Assembly: GCA_947579605.1 (NCBI GenBank)
Contig: OX388305.1
Coordinates: 32,005,542-32,069,541 of the forward strand
Reading direction: 5' to 3'
Source of the DNA: Athripsodes cinereus
Lineage: Eukaryota; Arthropoda; Insecta; Trichoptera; Leptoceridae
Length of the DNA stretch: 64,000 nucleotides
The notes under the pieces are model-generated. The model worked only from the letters and a program-made list of their open reading frames with translations, searched no databases and had not been told where the DNA came from. A program made the position numbers and the translations under genes. Shown here in pieces: positions 1-11,269 of this stretch. Each line of letters opens with the position of its first letter. Position 1 is the stretch's first letter.

Positions 1-2726
1 TAGTTGTTTTCGCATAATCTTGATATTTACTCAATACGTAGGTTCTATTTTTAATATCTTATTCCTAAAAATAAGACATTTTTATAACGGTAAATGATAT
101 ATATTAAATAATGATAAGAAACTGCGTGGGTTTAAATGACAATATAATAATTATTATGTAAACGTTACGGTATTTTAAACTGTGCAAAAATATTGTAGAA
201 CTTTTTATACTCGTGACACTCCACAAGTACCTATTATTTGAGTAATATATATAGTATTAAATGATTTCTGTGTAATAAAATTCATTTACAGTTTTCGCCG
301 AATTCAGATAAATAGTTTCACACTGACAACATATAAAATCTATCGAGTAAAATAATAAGTAAACGGCTTGCGCTTGCGTCCTGAAATACACAAAGCGGTA
401 ATATACACACACAAAGCGGTAATATACACGCACAAACCGTTCTATGTCGTTTTTCTCTTTCGCTCAAACTACATATATTAGGTAGAAGAGTGAGAAAGAG
501 AAATACAGCTCTAATAAATAATTAAATGCTATGACGTATAGATAGAGACGAATGTTAGGTTCTGTCTGATGTAGGGCCTTGAATAATACTGGCGGCGAAA
601 CGATGATGCATTTGAATGTTGTTATTATGGCGGTAAAAGAAAATCTCTTAGGAAAGTGATAATAATATACCTACAATGGTTTTAGCCGTTGAAATACAAA
701 TTCTGTGGATACACTATTACAAAACTTCATCGTGTACCAAACTCCCCAAAACGAAGGATCATCATTTAGATTATATTTGAGACTGTAACCTACTTATTAA
801 AAATTTCCAGAATTGAATATTTTTCTATTTACCTTGCATAAAATATGAGAGAATAATAATAGACCATCAGGTCCATTTCGTTACCATTAACATACGTTCA
901 GCCTATATTGTTGTATCCACTCTTATTACTACGTCATATTGTATAGTTTTAGCACTCTTATGGTGAATGAAACACGAGATTTTCACATGCCATTATATCA
1001 ATAAAATATAATACTTATTGTTGGTAGTTTCAATGGCATCTAAAATAAAATGTTATTTTAGCGGTATTTACATGCGGAGCCCTTCATTGCGATGTTAATA
1101 GTATTATTATTATACATAGAAGAGGTATTTGGAGCGAACCAGTAACCATTACAAAGAATCGTCCAGTGTTGGAATAGGTTCATTTGACAATTGCACTGGA
1201 AGTACTTAGGTATGTGAGAGCTGACAATTTGAAATTTAAACTACCCTTATATACATACCTACATACCTTACAAATATTAATAAATAGGTACCTATTTCAA
1301 AATTTTCATAAAGTAGGTATACATTGACATGATTAATGATAATAAAGAAATGTTATGCTCACGATAAGGTTTTAGGATCGTTCTACAAATTTCGGATCTT
1401 TGCTTTTCAGACACAAAAGCATTTATATAACTACACATATACTTACGCCATTATGTGGGGGTAGCCAGCTGACTAATTAAATTAATGAATATAATTACAA
1501 TGAGGAGATCAAAGTTCAATACAGGGGATGGTGATGGATAATGCCAAAAATCACCATCCAATTTATAAAATGAGCTTAAAATATTTCCGAACTGTAGGTA
1601 TAATTTTTCACCCCCCCCCCAGTCGCCAAATTAGGGATTTGAAATGTAAACCTTTTTCATCCTTCAATATTCAATCATTTCAAAATGAATGAAAAAAAAT
1701 AATAGACAAAAAAATAGGTAAATAGCTCATGACAAGTACCCAGGAAGGTATAATGTTCAGTTTCAAAAAATAATATTGCACATGGATTTAGTGCAAGTAG
1801 CCAGGTTTTAATATGGGGGGGGGGTTCAAGGAAATAAAACTACTGAAAGTGCATGCAATAATTATGTAACAACCTTTATATTATATGAAATATGTAAAAA
1901 AAATTTATTGATGTTGATATCTTAACTTTTAGGGGGGGGGGGGTTAAAGCCCCAAAACCCTCCCCCCGGCTACGCCCGTGATACCCACATTATATTCATT
2001 CTACAGTATAGTTTTCTATGGTGTACTAATGTACTCTATTATGAACATAGCCCAGAATGTGCACATATCACATAATTCAGTATTTTTTTTATAATAATAA
2101 TAATAACTAGACAATTTATAGTGCGCCGTTTTGTGGAATATATTCACTTCAAGGGCGCATCCTAAAAAATCGTGTTTACACCCGTGATTCAAGCCTAATA
2201 CATATAATACATAATAAACATATTACAAAAACTATACATATATAAATAACAATAATTTATATCATTTTTATGATATGCCAAACAAGTGTGTTTTTAATCG
2301 ACTCTTGAACAGATCAAGAGACTGTGTCTTACGCACTTATCGTTAGCAAGCATGATATTTTATGAGTAAAATAATCTCGAAACATTGGGTTTCATTATTA
2401 TTGTATTTAATATTATCTAAATACGTAATATATTTTTAAATTAATTCAATACAATCCAAAATGTATCACAACGAAACCTGGTCCAGAGTAAAATTTTCAT
2501 AAACATTTTCTTTGCAATTTTCTGACATGCTCTCATAAAAATTGTGATATATTTTTCAATAAATAAGATATTTAAAATATTTTTAGCCTTAGTCCTTCGC
2601 AGAAGATGAGGCCTCGTATAAAGTGTATTACTAACTTTTGTTTTTCCTTATTACGGTGTCTGTTAAGGACATAGGCACCTACATATTAGGTATTTATAAA
2701 AATACGAATGGACGAAAATATTTATC
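1..2726. other. AT-rich DNA without a recognisable gene
   Basis: No convincing coding sequence is visible on either strand. The stretch holds a 21-bp unit repeated twice near 389-432, a C10 run at 1611-1620, a G10 run at 1815-1824 and a G12 run at 1932-1943. The motif CACGGGCGTAGCCGGG reads on the minus strand at about 1965-1980 and resembles a hAT-type transposon end, but no partner end is seen. A short repeat at about 2105-2165 recurs at 32962-33030. Confidence 0.6.
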
Positions 2727-3577
2727 TGTGATGGATTCGTTCTTTACTGTACATTGATTACAAACAAATTTTATAGAGAAATTCTACTACTGTACTACTA
2801 TACTGTGATGGATTCGTTCTTTACTGTACATTGATTACAAACAAATTTTATAGAGAAATTCTACTACTGTACTACTATACTGTGATGGATTCGTTCTTTA
2901 CTGTACATTGATTACAAACAAATTTTATAGAGAAATTCTACTACTGTACTACTATACTGTGATGGATTCGTTCTTTACTGTACATTGATTACAAACAAAT
3001 TTTATAGAGAAATTCTACTACTGTACTACTATACTGTGATGGATTCGTTCTTTACTGTACATTGATTACAAACAAATTTTATAGAGAAATTCTACTACTG
3101 TACTACTATACTGTGATGGATTCGTTCTTTACTGTACATTGATTACAAACAAATTTTATAGAGAAATTCTACTACTGTACTACTATACTGTGATGGATTC
3201 GTTCTTTACTGTACATTGATTACAAACAAATTTTATAGAGAAATTCTACTCCTGTACTACTATACTGTGATGGATTCGTTCTTTACTGTACATTGATTAC
3301 AAACAAATTTTATAGAGAAATTCTACTCCTGTACTACTATACTGTGATGGATTCGTTCTTTACTGTACATTGATTACAAACAAATTTTATAGAGAAATTC
3401 TACTCCTGTACTACTATACTGTGATGGATTCGTTCTTTACTGTACATTGATTACAAACAAATTTTATAGAGAAATTCTACTCCTGTACTACTATACTGTG
3501 ATGGATTCGTTCTTTACTGTACATTGATTAGGTACAAACAAATTTTATAGAGAAATTCTACTACTGTACTACTATAC
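2727..3577. repeat. 77-bp satellite array, 11 copies
   Basis: Eleven head-to-tail copies of a 77-bp unit start at 2727, 2804, 2881, 2958, 3035, 3112, 3189, 3266, 3343, 3420 and 3497. The copies are nearly identical, which points to recent expansion or homogenisation. One A/C site separates copies 1-6 and 11 (A) from copies 7-10 (C). Copy 11 also has a 3-base insertion (GGT) after the GATTA motif. Each unit ends in a TAC-rich stretch, and the last one runs straight into the dispersed repeat at 3578. No reading frame runs through the array. Confidence 0.97.
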
Positions 3578-3802
3578 CATCACGGAATATCCTATAAGTG
3601 GGGTAGTCAGCAGATCAGCCACGTGTAATAAGCACGGAAACTGTCCTCTCTGTGACTGCGACAACAAATTTAGTCATTAAGAATGGGTGGCATACCTCAT
3701 TGCTGAATTTAAGATGTATTTTTCGAACACCTGCCTTTTAAAGAACAATCAAAAATTTACGTAAAGAGTGGGAAACCTGTTCCATGCCGAGTGTTTCACA
3801 GT
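3578..3802 (+). repeat. Dispersed repeat family B, copy 1
   Basis: This is one of at least six related copies, the others lying near 22418-22582 (+), 23133-23312 (-), 25395-25510 (-), 37262-37400 (-) and 62140-62330 (+). Shared landmarks in order are CATCACGG, a segment close to AAGTGGGGTAGCCAGCAG, a segment close to GATGGGTGGCAAACCTCATC and TTTTTCGAACACCT. Two copies carry a (TAG)n or (TAC)n tail at the CATCACGG end. It looks like a non-coding retroposon or MITE; the class is unknown. Confidence 0.75.
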
Positions 3803-5427
3803 TTAGAAAAACAGAGAAATGCATTCAAATGAAATAGCTGTATACGCAAAGCTGTATACGCAAAGGCGCGATCTCTTCCAACTAACCAAATGACTAAATT
3901 CAGTTGGTACCTAGTATTAATCGTAGCAATAAAGGGCTTGTGTATTTTGTTCTCTACCTGTGCATATAAAATAATATATAAAATTTGTTTTTCTCTTTTA
4001 CTCGCCCGCTTCACTAGGCAAAGCCGGTGTTAGAAAGAATATTGAGGCCCAACTGTGTGGTTGAAATTACCTAACGCTAACGACATTCGAAAATAGTAGT
4101 TCGTTGTCGAGTTCGAAAATTTTCATTTTTTTTACAAAACGCTTTAATCCCGCGCTCTGAAATAGGTACCTACCTTTTCTAAATCTGTATCTACTGACTG
4201 GTTTTGCTGTAAATTCACCGAGGTGTTTGAAAAAATATGAAAACAATATACCTATTTTCTCCGGCTACGTAGAGTTTTACATCATTACATCATATATGAG
4301 GCTTATGAAGTCTATAGACAACCTTTACCTTCCCACTGTGTGCCTACTATTATTACTATACAAAAACGTAGTTGGTACGTTCGTATACAAAAAGGTACCT
4401 ACCTACTAAATTTGCTACGGAGATACTAACCATACCTAGTATTTATTTCATTTATGTCAAGAAAATACTACACAACTAAATTTTACTATTAGGTAAGTAC
4501 AGGATGCTATCGTAGTATGTATAATAAAATTTGGTTAAATTCATTTGATCAAATCAATCAATAATGGACGATGTGCCCTGGTTAGGTCACATTTAGAGCA
4601 TATTTGATGATGTTTGGTTAAAAGGGGTAGGTAGTAGGTACCTACTGTAGTTTCGTCCACAAAGTTTACGACGGCTCTGATAGAGTTTTTCCCACTTTGC
4701 ATTATTTCAACAACGATAATTATTATACCTATAGAAATGTGAATATCGTGGAAAGAAGTTTTTCAGATGGCACAAAATAATTTTCATTATCGCTTTGAAT
4801 AGAGAATAGTTTCTATCTCGTACTCTTTAGTTCGAGGACGAAGCGAATGAAGAATGAGTAGGTACCTACTTATGTTACGGTGTGTACCTACTGAAAAAAA
4901 ACTTAGGTAGGGTGTTCGTTCACTGAGTCGACAATGTGCATAAAGATATCTACCAATATTATTAATATTAGGTGTATACCTGTGTAGATATACCTGCATA
5001 CCTATTATCTTCAACAAACACAATGCTAAGATAACTGTAGGTATGTAGAAGTCTACTATATATATACCTACTATGATATTGTACCTACTAGTTAAGTAGG
5101 TGCTGTTATATCTACCACAACTCTATATAACTACGTAGATAAGTATGTATATATAGGTACCTACAGGTTGTATTATTATTTTATATGTGGCTATTCATAT
5201 TTATGTGTATGTACTGTGTAGGTATAGGTATAGGTAGACACGTAACTATCTACCTATTATGTGAACGTAGCTACCTACTCGTATTTCTCATAAACGAAGC
5301 TTCTCAATCTTTATGGATACCTTGCGTCAGTACTCTTCCCAAATCAATAAGTAAAACTTGCGAATAATAGTATTGATATGTCATTATTGTGTATAATATT
5401 CATGACGATTCAATATAATGGAACTTA
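3803..5427. other. AT-rich DNA, no gene seen
   Basis: No coding sequence is supported. A minus-strand remnant of a LINE 3' tail family (motif TTAGTTGGAAGAGATCGCG) lies near 3862-3897. From about 4380 to 5300 the DNA is dense in TACCTACCTA and TAGGTA motifs, a compositional habit seen across the whole window. Confidence 0.5.
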
Positions 5428-5623
5428 GAGTTCGTCGGTAGCCTGGAGGTAGAGTCTCGGCCTTATGAACATGAGGTCCGGGGTTCGATCCCAGGTGCCG
5501 GCAAACTCCCCTTTCACGACACAAGCTTTTAGCTTACTGTGAAAGGTGTATAAGGTTGTATTTGGGTTTATAACAAAACCCAGATATATCTTTTTTAATA
5601 AAAAAAAAAAAAAAAAAAAAAAA
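5428..5623 (+). mobile_element. tRNA-derived SINE, copy 1
   Basis: This is the best preserved member of a SINE family with ten copies here. The tRNA-like head has an A-box-like segment at the start and a B box near 5483 (GGTTCGATCCC). A non-tRNA body follows, with landmarks ACAAGCTTTTAGCTTACTG and GTATTTGGGTTTATAAC, then ACCCAGATATATC and a run of about two dozen A. It ends a few bases before the MITE at 5635. The head does not fold as an intact tRNA gene, so it is not called as tRNA. Confidence 0.92.
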
Positions 5624-5632
5624 CTGGGCCCG

Positions 5633-5799
5633 TAGTCAAAACACATTTTAGCGTTACGTTTTCATTCGAATATAGATGCCATTGTGAGAAAGTGTCAATT
5701 TTCGTAGCTAAAATACATAAGTAGCTACGAAAATTAACACTTTTTCGCAACTTCGTCTATATTCGAACGAAAACGTAACGCTAAATTATGTTTTGACTA
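5633..5799. mobile_element. TA-target MITE, 163 bp (mariner-like)
   Basis: The element at 5635-5797 is a near-palindrome that starts GTCAAAACACATTTTAGCG and ends in its diverged complement. It is flanked on both sides by TA (5633-5634 and 5798-5799). Its arms continue inward almost to the centre near 5710. A 72-bp relative with the same ends and flanking TA lies at 34694-34765. TA target duplication plus long TIRs fits a Tc1/mariner-type non-autonomous element. No transposase of that type is seen in the window. Confidence 0.85.
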
Positions 5800-6290
5800 C
5801 TGTCTGTTCTTCAGGATTGGTAGATGAAAGTCGAAAAATACTTTCGAAACACAACAACGCATTTACTTGGACAACTACACATTTTACATATTGTTATGTC
5901 CATGTATGTTTTTAACTTTTTATATATTATGTTAACATGTGAAAGAATTATTGCTGTATATATTATTTGAATAATTGAATAAACTATAAGCTTAAAGAGT
6001 GTGACGTCATCAGACGTTTCCTTCGTTCGTTCAAATATGGGTGCTAAAAAGAAGAATTTTATTAAGTTCCCTCCACCTTGCTAGATGGCCTTTGAACATA
6101 CAATTGAATAGGTCAATATGACTCATAAACATGTTCTGATATTTATCATTACATCTTGTTTTATTACAGAGGGACAAAAAATTGCTGAAAAATCCGATAA
6201 TGCTTAAATAGCGGTCATGTGAAAAAAGCTTTTAAAGTTCAATACACACACTTTTGAGTTTTTTATTAAAACATTATCAATTTTATTTTT
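5800..6290. other. AT-rich spacer
   Basis: Nothing coding is supported. A CRE-like GTGACGTCATCAGACG lies near 6001-6016, but nothing shows that it acts as a regulatory site. Confidence 0.4.
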
Positions 6291-6595
6291 ATGAACAAAC
6301 CGTTCGATCCCAGGTACCGGCAAACTCTTCTTTGGGTGCAAACACAAAGAAAGCAGGTTGCCAGCGCCGATCAGTGCCGGTAAGCGCCGGCAAAGTAAAT
6401 CGCAATCGGCTTTCCTGCTTTTACTATGTTCGTGTTCATTGAAATGCATGTAACCATTCTCGGCGCTGGTAGACGCAGGCATCGGAAAGCAGGTAACCTG
6501 CTTTCTTTGTGTTTGCACCCTTTTACGACACAAGCTTTAAGCTTACTGTGAAAGGTGTATAAGGTTGTATTTGGGTTTATAACATAAATCTCTTT
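6291..6595 (+). mobile_element. SINE copy 2, truncated and split by a MITE
   Basis: The SINE keeps only the B-box end of its head (GTTCGATCCCAGGT at about 6302) and the body from ACAAGCTT to GTATTTGGGTTTATAAC. It is interrupted after CTTCTTT by the 187-bp element at 6334-6520 and resumes at TTTTACGAC. The rest of the head and the A tail are missing. Confidence 0.88.
6334..6520. mobile_element. 187-bp MITE inserted in a SINE
   Basis: The ends are 29-bp inverted repeats beginning GGGTGCAAACACAAAGAAAG, with one mismatch between arms. The host SINE gives the empty-site sequence: the other copies read through CCCCTTTCACG here, which implies duplication of about three bases (TTT). The interior is GC-richer than its surroundings and carries several GGCGCTGG/CCGGCA-like short repeats. 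The superfamily is not assigned. Open frames crossing it are by-products of its palindromic ends. Confidence 0.88.
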
Positions 6596-6931
6596 TTCTT
6601 AAGATAAGATCTTTTGTTTAAATATTTTAGAATTCCGTTTATTCTTGATCAAGTATTTTTACCGTGAAAAGTAGATATTAATTTTAGTGATTGGACAATA
6701 TGTAAAATAATTGTTATTTCTTAGCAAAAATTGAAAGTAAAGGATGCTCTTAAATCTAAATAATAATTAATTTTTCTTTAATGTCACTATGTTATTTTGT
6801 TCTTGATTTAATTTTTCTAAAACTTGATTTTGTGTTCTACTCAGTTAAATACCCTAAAAAATATTGAAAATGATGCAATTTGTATTATATAACATTTATT
6901 TTCTTCTTGCTAAGATTCATAAAAAAAATAT
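6596..6931. other. AT-rich spacer
   Basis: No gene or named repeat is seen before the 58-bp satellite begins. Confidence 0.4.
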
Positions 6932-7172
6932 TGTTGTGTAGCTAGTATCATTGTAAACAGTAAATTCAACGCATATGTGTATAAAATATTGTTGTGTAGT
7001 TAGTATCATTGTAAACAGTAAATTCAACGCATTTGTGTATAAAATATTGTTGTGTAGTTAGTATCATTGTAAACAGTAAATTCAACGCATATGTGTATAA
7101 AATATTGTTGTGTAGTTAGTATCATTGTAAACAGTAAATTCAACGCATATGTGTATAAAATATTGTTGTGTA
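6932..7172. repeat. 58-bp satellite, block 1 (about 4 copies)
   Basis: Units start at 6932, 6990, 7048 and 7106, with a partial unit at 7164. The unit runs TGTTGTGTAGTTAGTATC through ATTCAACGCATATGTG to TATAAAATAT. A CATATG/CATTTG site and an AAACAG/AAATAG site vary among copies. The block stops in mid-unit at an insertion and the array resumes at 7796. Confidence 0.96.
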
Positions 7173-7795
7173 TTTTTTATATTTATATTTATCACTTGTA
7201 TACGGCGTGAGCCTTTTACATGTTAAACATATAACAAAGCAGAAAAAAACAATTTGACAGACAACAATAAAAACTGATAAAAAATGAATTGGTACAAATT
7301 TATAGAAATAAACATTAAGATATAACAAAAATGGTAGTAATTTGAACAAAAACAGCAATAGTAATAGAATAAAACAATTAAATTAAACCATACAGAGACT
7401 GGACAAAATTTGATGAATGCAAACATTAAAAGACAGAATGTAATATACAAATCAAAACAAGTATCCAATTAAAAATAGTTCAAGATGATAATTGTCAAAT
7501 TCGTTAGATTAGATGTCAAAAAAATAGAATCATTAAAAAACAACATAAATATTAAACATATAAATAGATTAAGAAATAATGTATAAAATTCGAAATAATA
7601 ATAATAATAATTAATTGATAATAATATTAATAAGCAATGGACAGATGATTAAGTAAAAATCAAAATCGTGAAATGATATTCAATTGATTAATTGTCAAGT
7701 AAGTCAAAAAAAAAAGAACACAAAAAACAGCAATACAAGTACAAATTGATGCAGTCATTGGACATACCTAAGTAGTTAGTATACCTAAGTAGTTA
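7173..7795. mobile_element. 623-bp insertion splitting the 58-bp satellite (family C)
   Basis: The satellite breaks after TGTTGTGTA and resumes at GTAGTTAGTATC, so the DNA between is an insertion, possibly with a short GTA duplication. It begins with a T-rich tract and the segment GAGCCTTTTACATGTTAA. That landmark recurs in variant form at about 26579-26748, 33169-33230 and 45283-45350, and more weakly near 28232 and 46037. Two overlapping minus-strand frames inside it are Phe/Tyr/Leu-rich translations of AT-rich DNA and are not called genes. Confidence 0.7.
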
Positions 7796-8540
7796 GTAGT
7801 TAGTATCATTGTAAATAGTAAATTCAACGCATATGTGTATAAAATATTGTTGTGTAGTTAGTATCATTGTAAACAGTAAATTCAACGCATTTGTGTATAA
7901 AATATTGTTGTGTAGTTAGTATCATTGTAAACAGTAAATTCAACGCATATGTGTTTAAAATATTGTTGTGTAGTTAGTATCATTGTAAACAGTAAATTCA
8001 ACGCATATGTGTATAAAATATTGTTGTGTAGTTAGTATCATTGTAAATAGTAAATTCAACGCATATGTGTATAAAATATTGTTGTGTAGTTAGTATCATT
8101 GTAAACAGTAAATTCAACGCATTTGTGTATAAAATATTGTTGTGTAGTTAGTATCATTGTAAACAGTAAATTCAACGCATTTGTGTATAAAATATTGTTG
8201 TGTAGTTAGTATCATTGTAAACAGTAAATTCAACGCATTTGTGTATAAAATATTGTTGTGTAGTTAGTATCATTGTAAACAGTAAATTCAACGCATTTGT
8301 GTATAAAATATTGTTGTGTAGTTAGTATCATTGTAAATAGTAAATTCAACGCATATGTGTATAAAATATTGTTGTGTAGTTAGTATCATTGTAAACAGTA
8401 AATTCAACGCATTTGTGTATAAAATATTGTTGTGTAGTTAGTATCATTGTAAACAGTAAATTCAACGCATTTGTGTATAAAATATTGTTGTGTAGTTAGT
8501 ATCATTGTAAACAGTAAATTCAACGCATATGTGTATAAAA
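7796..8540. repeat. 58-bp satellite, block 2 (about 13 copies)
   Basis: Thirteen tandem units continue the array of block 1. Marker bases fall in a pattern: units 1, 5 and 10 carry AAATAG with CATATG, most of the rest carry AAACAG with CATTTG, and each run tends to end in CATATG. This suggests multi-unit blocks were duplicated together, an incipient higher-order repeat. Confidence 0.96.
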
Positions 8541-9578
8541 AATTGCAAAAATACGCACTTTCTTATTAACAATTCGTATAAAATTGTTTCCAAGCAAGGA
8601 TTTTTACTCGATAAAATAGGTTGATTTTGTTATTTTGTAGGAACCTAAAAAAAATTAGTCTAAATGAATACGCGCTATTTTTATTTTATTTTAAATAGGT
8701 ATGTATATCAAATAGATACCTATAATTTTGGACAATAAATCAACTGATATTTTTCAATGTAACCTAAACTTACCTACACGTAATCGTGGTTGGATGGAAG
8801 AAATAACTTGATAGTGATAATCTCGCCACTGCATATCGTCCTAGTTTTTTAAATTTTATATTGTTTTGTTAACATTGTTATATAATGATGATTAATAAAT
8901 AAATAAAAATAAATCTAATCAAAATAATCCCGCAACACAGTTGAAGGGAGGTTGCATGACATTTTAGTATACTTATAAAGCTGTGTATAAAATTAGTTCG
9001 TATGTAGGTATTGTTAGTCGTAGAGATGTGCCACTTCTTCAAATAATATTGTTGATCAAATCCCCTTCACTAAAGAGACGGAGCGAGTAAATTTGATACT
9101 GGTATCCTTGGAAATAGTCAATCGACTCTCCGTGGAATCTTTGGTTTATTCATCCGACTGAGTTTAGTGTTTTTTTAAGTATTTTAGTAAGGAAAAAAGC
9201 AGGAAAAATTGCTTTAAATTATTGTATTTTTCTTCGGGACAATAAAACAACTCGTCAATAGCCATCTGTGTTATTTAATAATTATAATAAACATCTTTAT
9301 TCAGCATAAGATACAAGTATGGATATTTAATATACATTTTTACAATGCCCTCCACAATAAAGTAGAACTTGTGTGTGTTTAGGGATTCGCGTATACAATG
9401 TATTATTACTGCTAATTATTATGCGACTCAAATTTTGTAATGTACCTACCTATATTGTTCAACTGTTTATTCGCGTGAAGTAAAATACTTAGAATAATAA
9501 TGTGTATAGATTCTATTCTCTCGACGTACCCATGAAAATTTAACATACTGAAATTAAATCAAGGATTTTTTGATCTAG
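8541..9578. other. AT-rich DNA, no gene seen
   Basis: No coding frame or recognised repeat is supported here. Confidence 0.4.
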
Positions 9579-9804
9579 AATATGTACAATGATTATCTTA
9601 GGACATTCACCAATCACTCGTATTCAGTGGAATACCAAAACGGATCTCAGAACATTAACCATAATAATAATTATGAAGGAAAGCATTCAAATCATAATAT
9701 TTTTCATAACTCTCCTTCTATTGCCATGTCGATAGAAAGCATCGAGTCAGTTAGAACAAATTTTGATGATCATGTAACGAAAAATCAAAGAGGAAAAGAG
9801 CTAG
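9579..9804 (+). CDS. Candidate exon, Asn/Ser-rich hypothetical protein
   Basis: From the ATG at 9582 an open frame encodes 77 residues rich in Asn, His and Ser, including an INHNNNYEGKHSNHN stretch and then SIAMSIESIESV. An acceptor-like TTTTTGATCTAG ends just before 9579, and a weak donor AG|GTATTT follows 9804, shortly before the stop. The mixed residue content is less repetitive than most AT-rich frames here, which is why it is listed. I recognise no domain and see no partner exon, polyadenylation context or neighbouring exons. It may be a chance frame. Confidence 0.27.
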
Positions 9805-11269
9805 GTATTTATTAGTTTAAATAAAGAAGAAGGTCATCAAATATTAATTATTTTATAACATGGCGTTGACCATCACTTTTCATCATGTACGTTTATACAT
9901 ACCTACTGTGTATATATTTTCACATTGATATGTAGAACTGCCTGATGTGGTGAGAGGCGCATTCACCTCAGAGACATCGTAGCAACTGCCGCGGATAGAA
10001 TCCAAGTGTACCCATGACAATTTATTTTCAAAATATTTACATACCAATAATTGATAATAAGACAATAGCTACATAATAAGCTCTCTGCTGGATGTATATG
10101 CGATATAGTCACAGCTAAATGTAGACAAACCTCAACTATTGCAATATTTATAATGTGATTCTCACTAGTGATGTAAAAGAAGGAGGCATAAGAATTAGAT
10201 TAGGTAGGTACTATGGAAAATTATAAAGCAATATAATGTAGCTCCCACAACAGACATAATTATTATTGATGGAGAAGAGGGTGTTCTTGATATATTCAGA
10301 GCTTAAGTTGGTTACATCTTACTGTAAAATCATAGGGTAGTAATAATATATTCCCAATCTAATTTTAGTTTTTGTGTGGATAAGTTATGGTGAAAAACAC
10401 ATAGATATCAATAATAACTAACTATGTTTCTATTTTTTAAACTGGTTCTATTTTATTATTTTTCTATTGGTAACAATGGCTTTCATGTTGATCTAGTTTC
10501 TGAATTTTCAAATTTGAATCGGTTCTGAGTTAGCTATCTGTAGGTGTTTGCTGTCAGTTCATTTACAGTAGGTAGGTATACATATCTGTATACTATGTAG
10601 TATGTATGTATGTACATTTATAGATGCTTGTATACATATGACAGTGTGATAAAATACGCTGCACAGTTAGATATAGCCAGCGTAATAATATATAGATATC
10701 TTATAATATGTGAGTAAGTATATGTAGATGCGATTCATAATACTGATGTATCTAATAATAATTCATTTATATCAACACAACTCTGTGATAGCCACGTAGC
10801 TGCGGACGTTCGTGTACGGAGTACCTACGGACGGACTTTTATACTCGCTATAATATTAGGTATACCTACGATGATTTGATGTATAAATATATTTAATAGG
10901 AAAATAACTCTGAACGGAGAAATACTATTTTATACATCTACAATATTATCATTTAATATCCACTTACTTATATTCTTTCTTTCATTCCGCCTTCCATAAG
11001 TTTAGGAGGTATTTGAATTTATTTAAGGAAATAACGTCTTCAAATATTTGCTAATATTACTGTCTGCACGCGAAAATAAGACTTTAAATTTACGTAATCT
11101 TTTACTTACCTAAATGTTTAATGTGGCTTATTCTCTTTCTCCCATCTTAAGTGTGCACATATATACACAATACTCGTGTCATCACGTCGCTTTCTTTGCG
11201 AGGTAGGCAGCAAGGCTCGATTACCAACCAATCATGCAGTTATTATTTATTTAACGATAAGACACCTCC
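9805..11269. other. AT-rich DNA, no gene seen
   Basis: Nothing is supported as a gene. A short GC-richer patch near 10790-10850 has repeated CGGACG motifs. It is too short to interpret. Confidence 0.4.

Noticed and set aside
1958..1980. Complete hAT element ending near 1980
   Set aside because: Only one possible end is visible; no partner end or 8-bp duplication was found upstream.
2727..3577. CRISPR array
   Set aside because: Units are contiguous with no unique spacers, and the sequence is eukaryotic satellite DNA; the same holds for the 58- and 67-bp arrays.
5428..5500. tRNA gene
   Set aside because: The A- and B-box-like motifs belong to a ten-copy SINE with a conserved body and A tail; no clean cloverleaf.
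6204..6533. 109-codon minus-strand frame as a gene
   Set aside because: It runs through a MITE and its host SINE; the Met start lies in the MITE's inverted repeat.
7140..7468. Minus-strand hydrophobic frames as membrane proteins
   Set aside because: Phe/Tyr/Leu-rich translation of AT-rich inserted repeat DNA, in two overlapping frames with no supporting signal.
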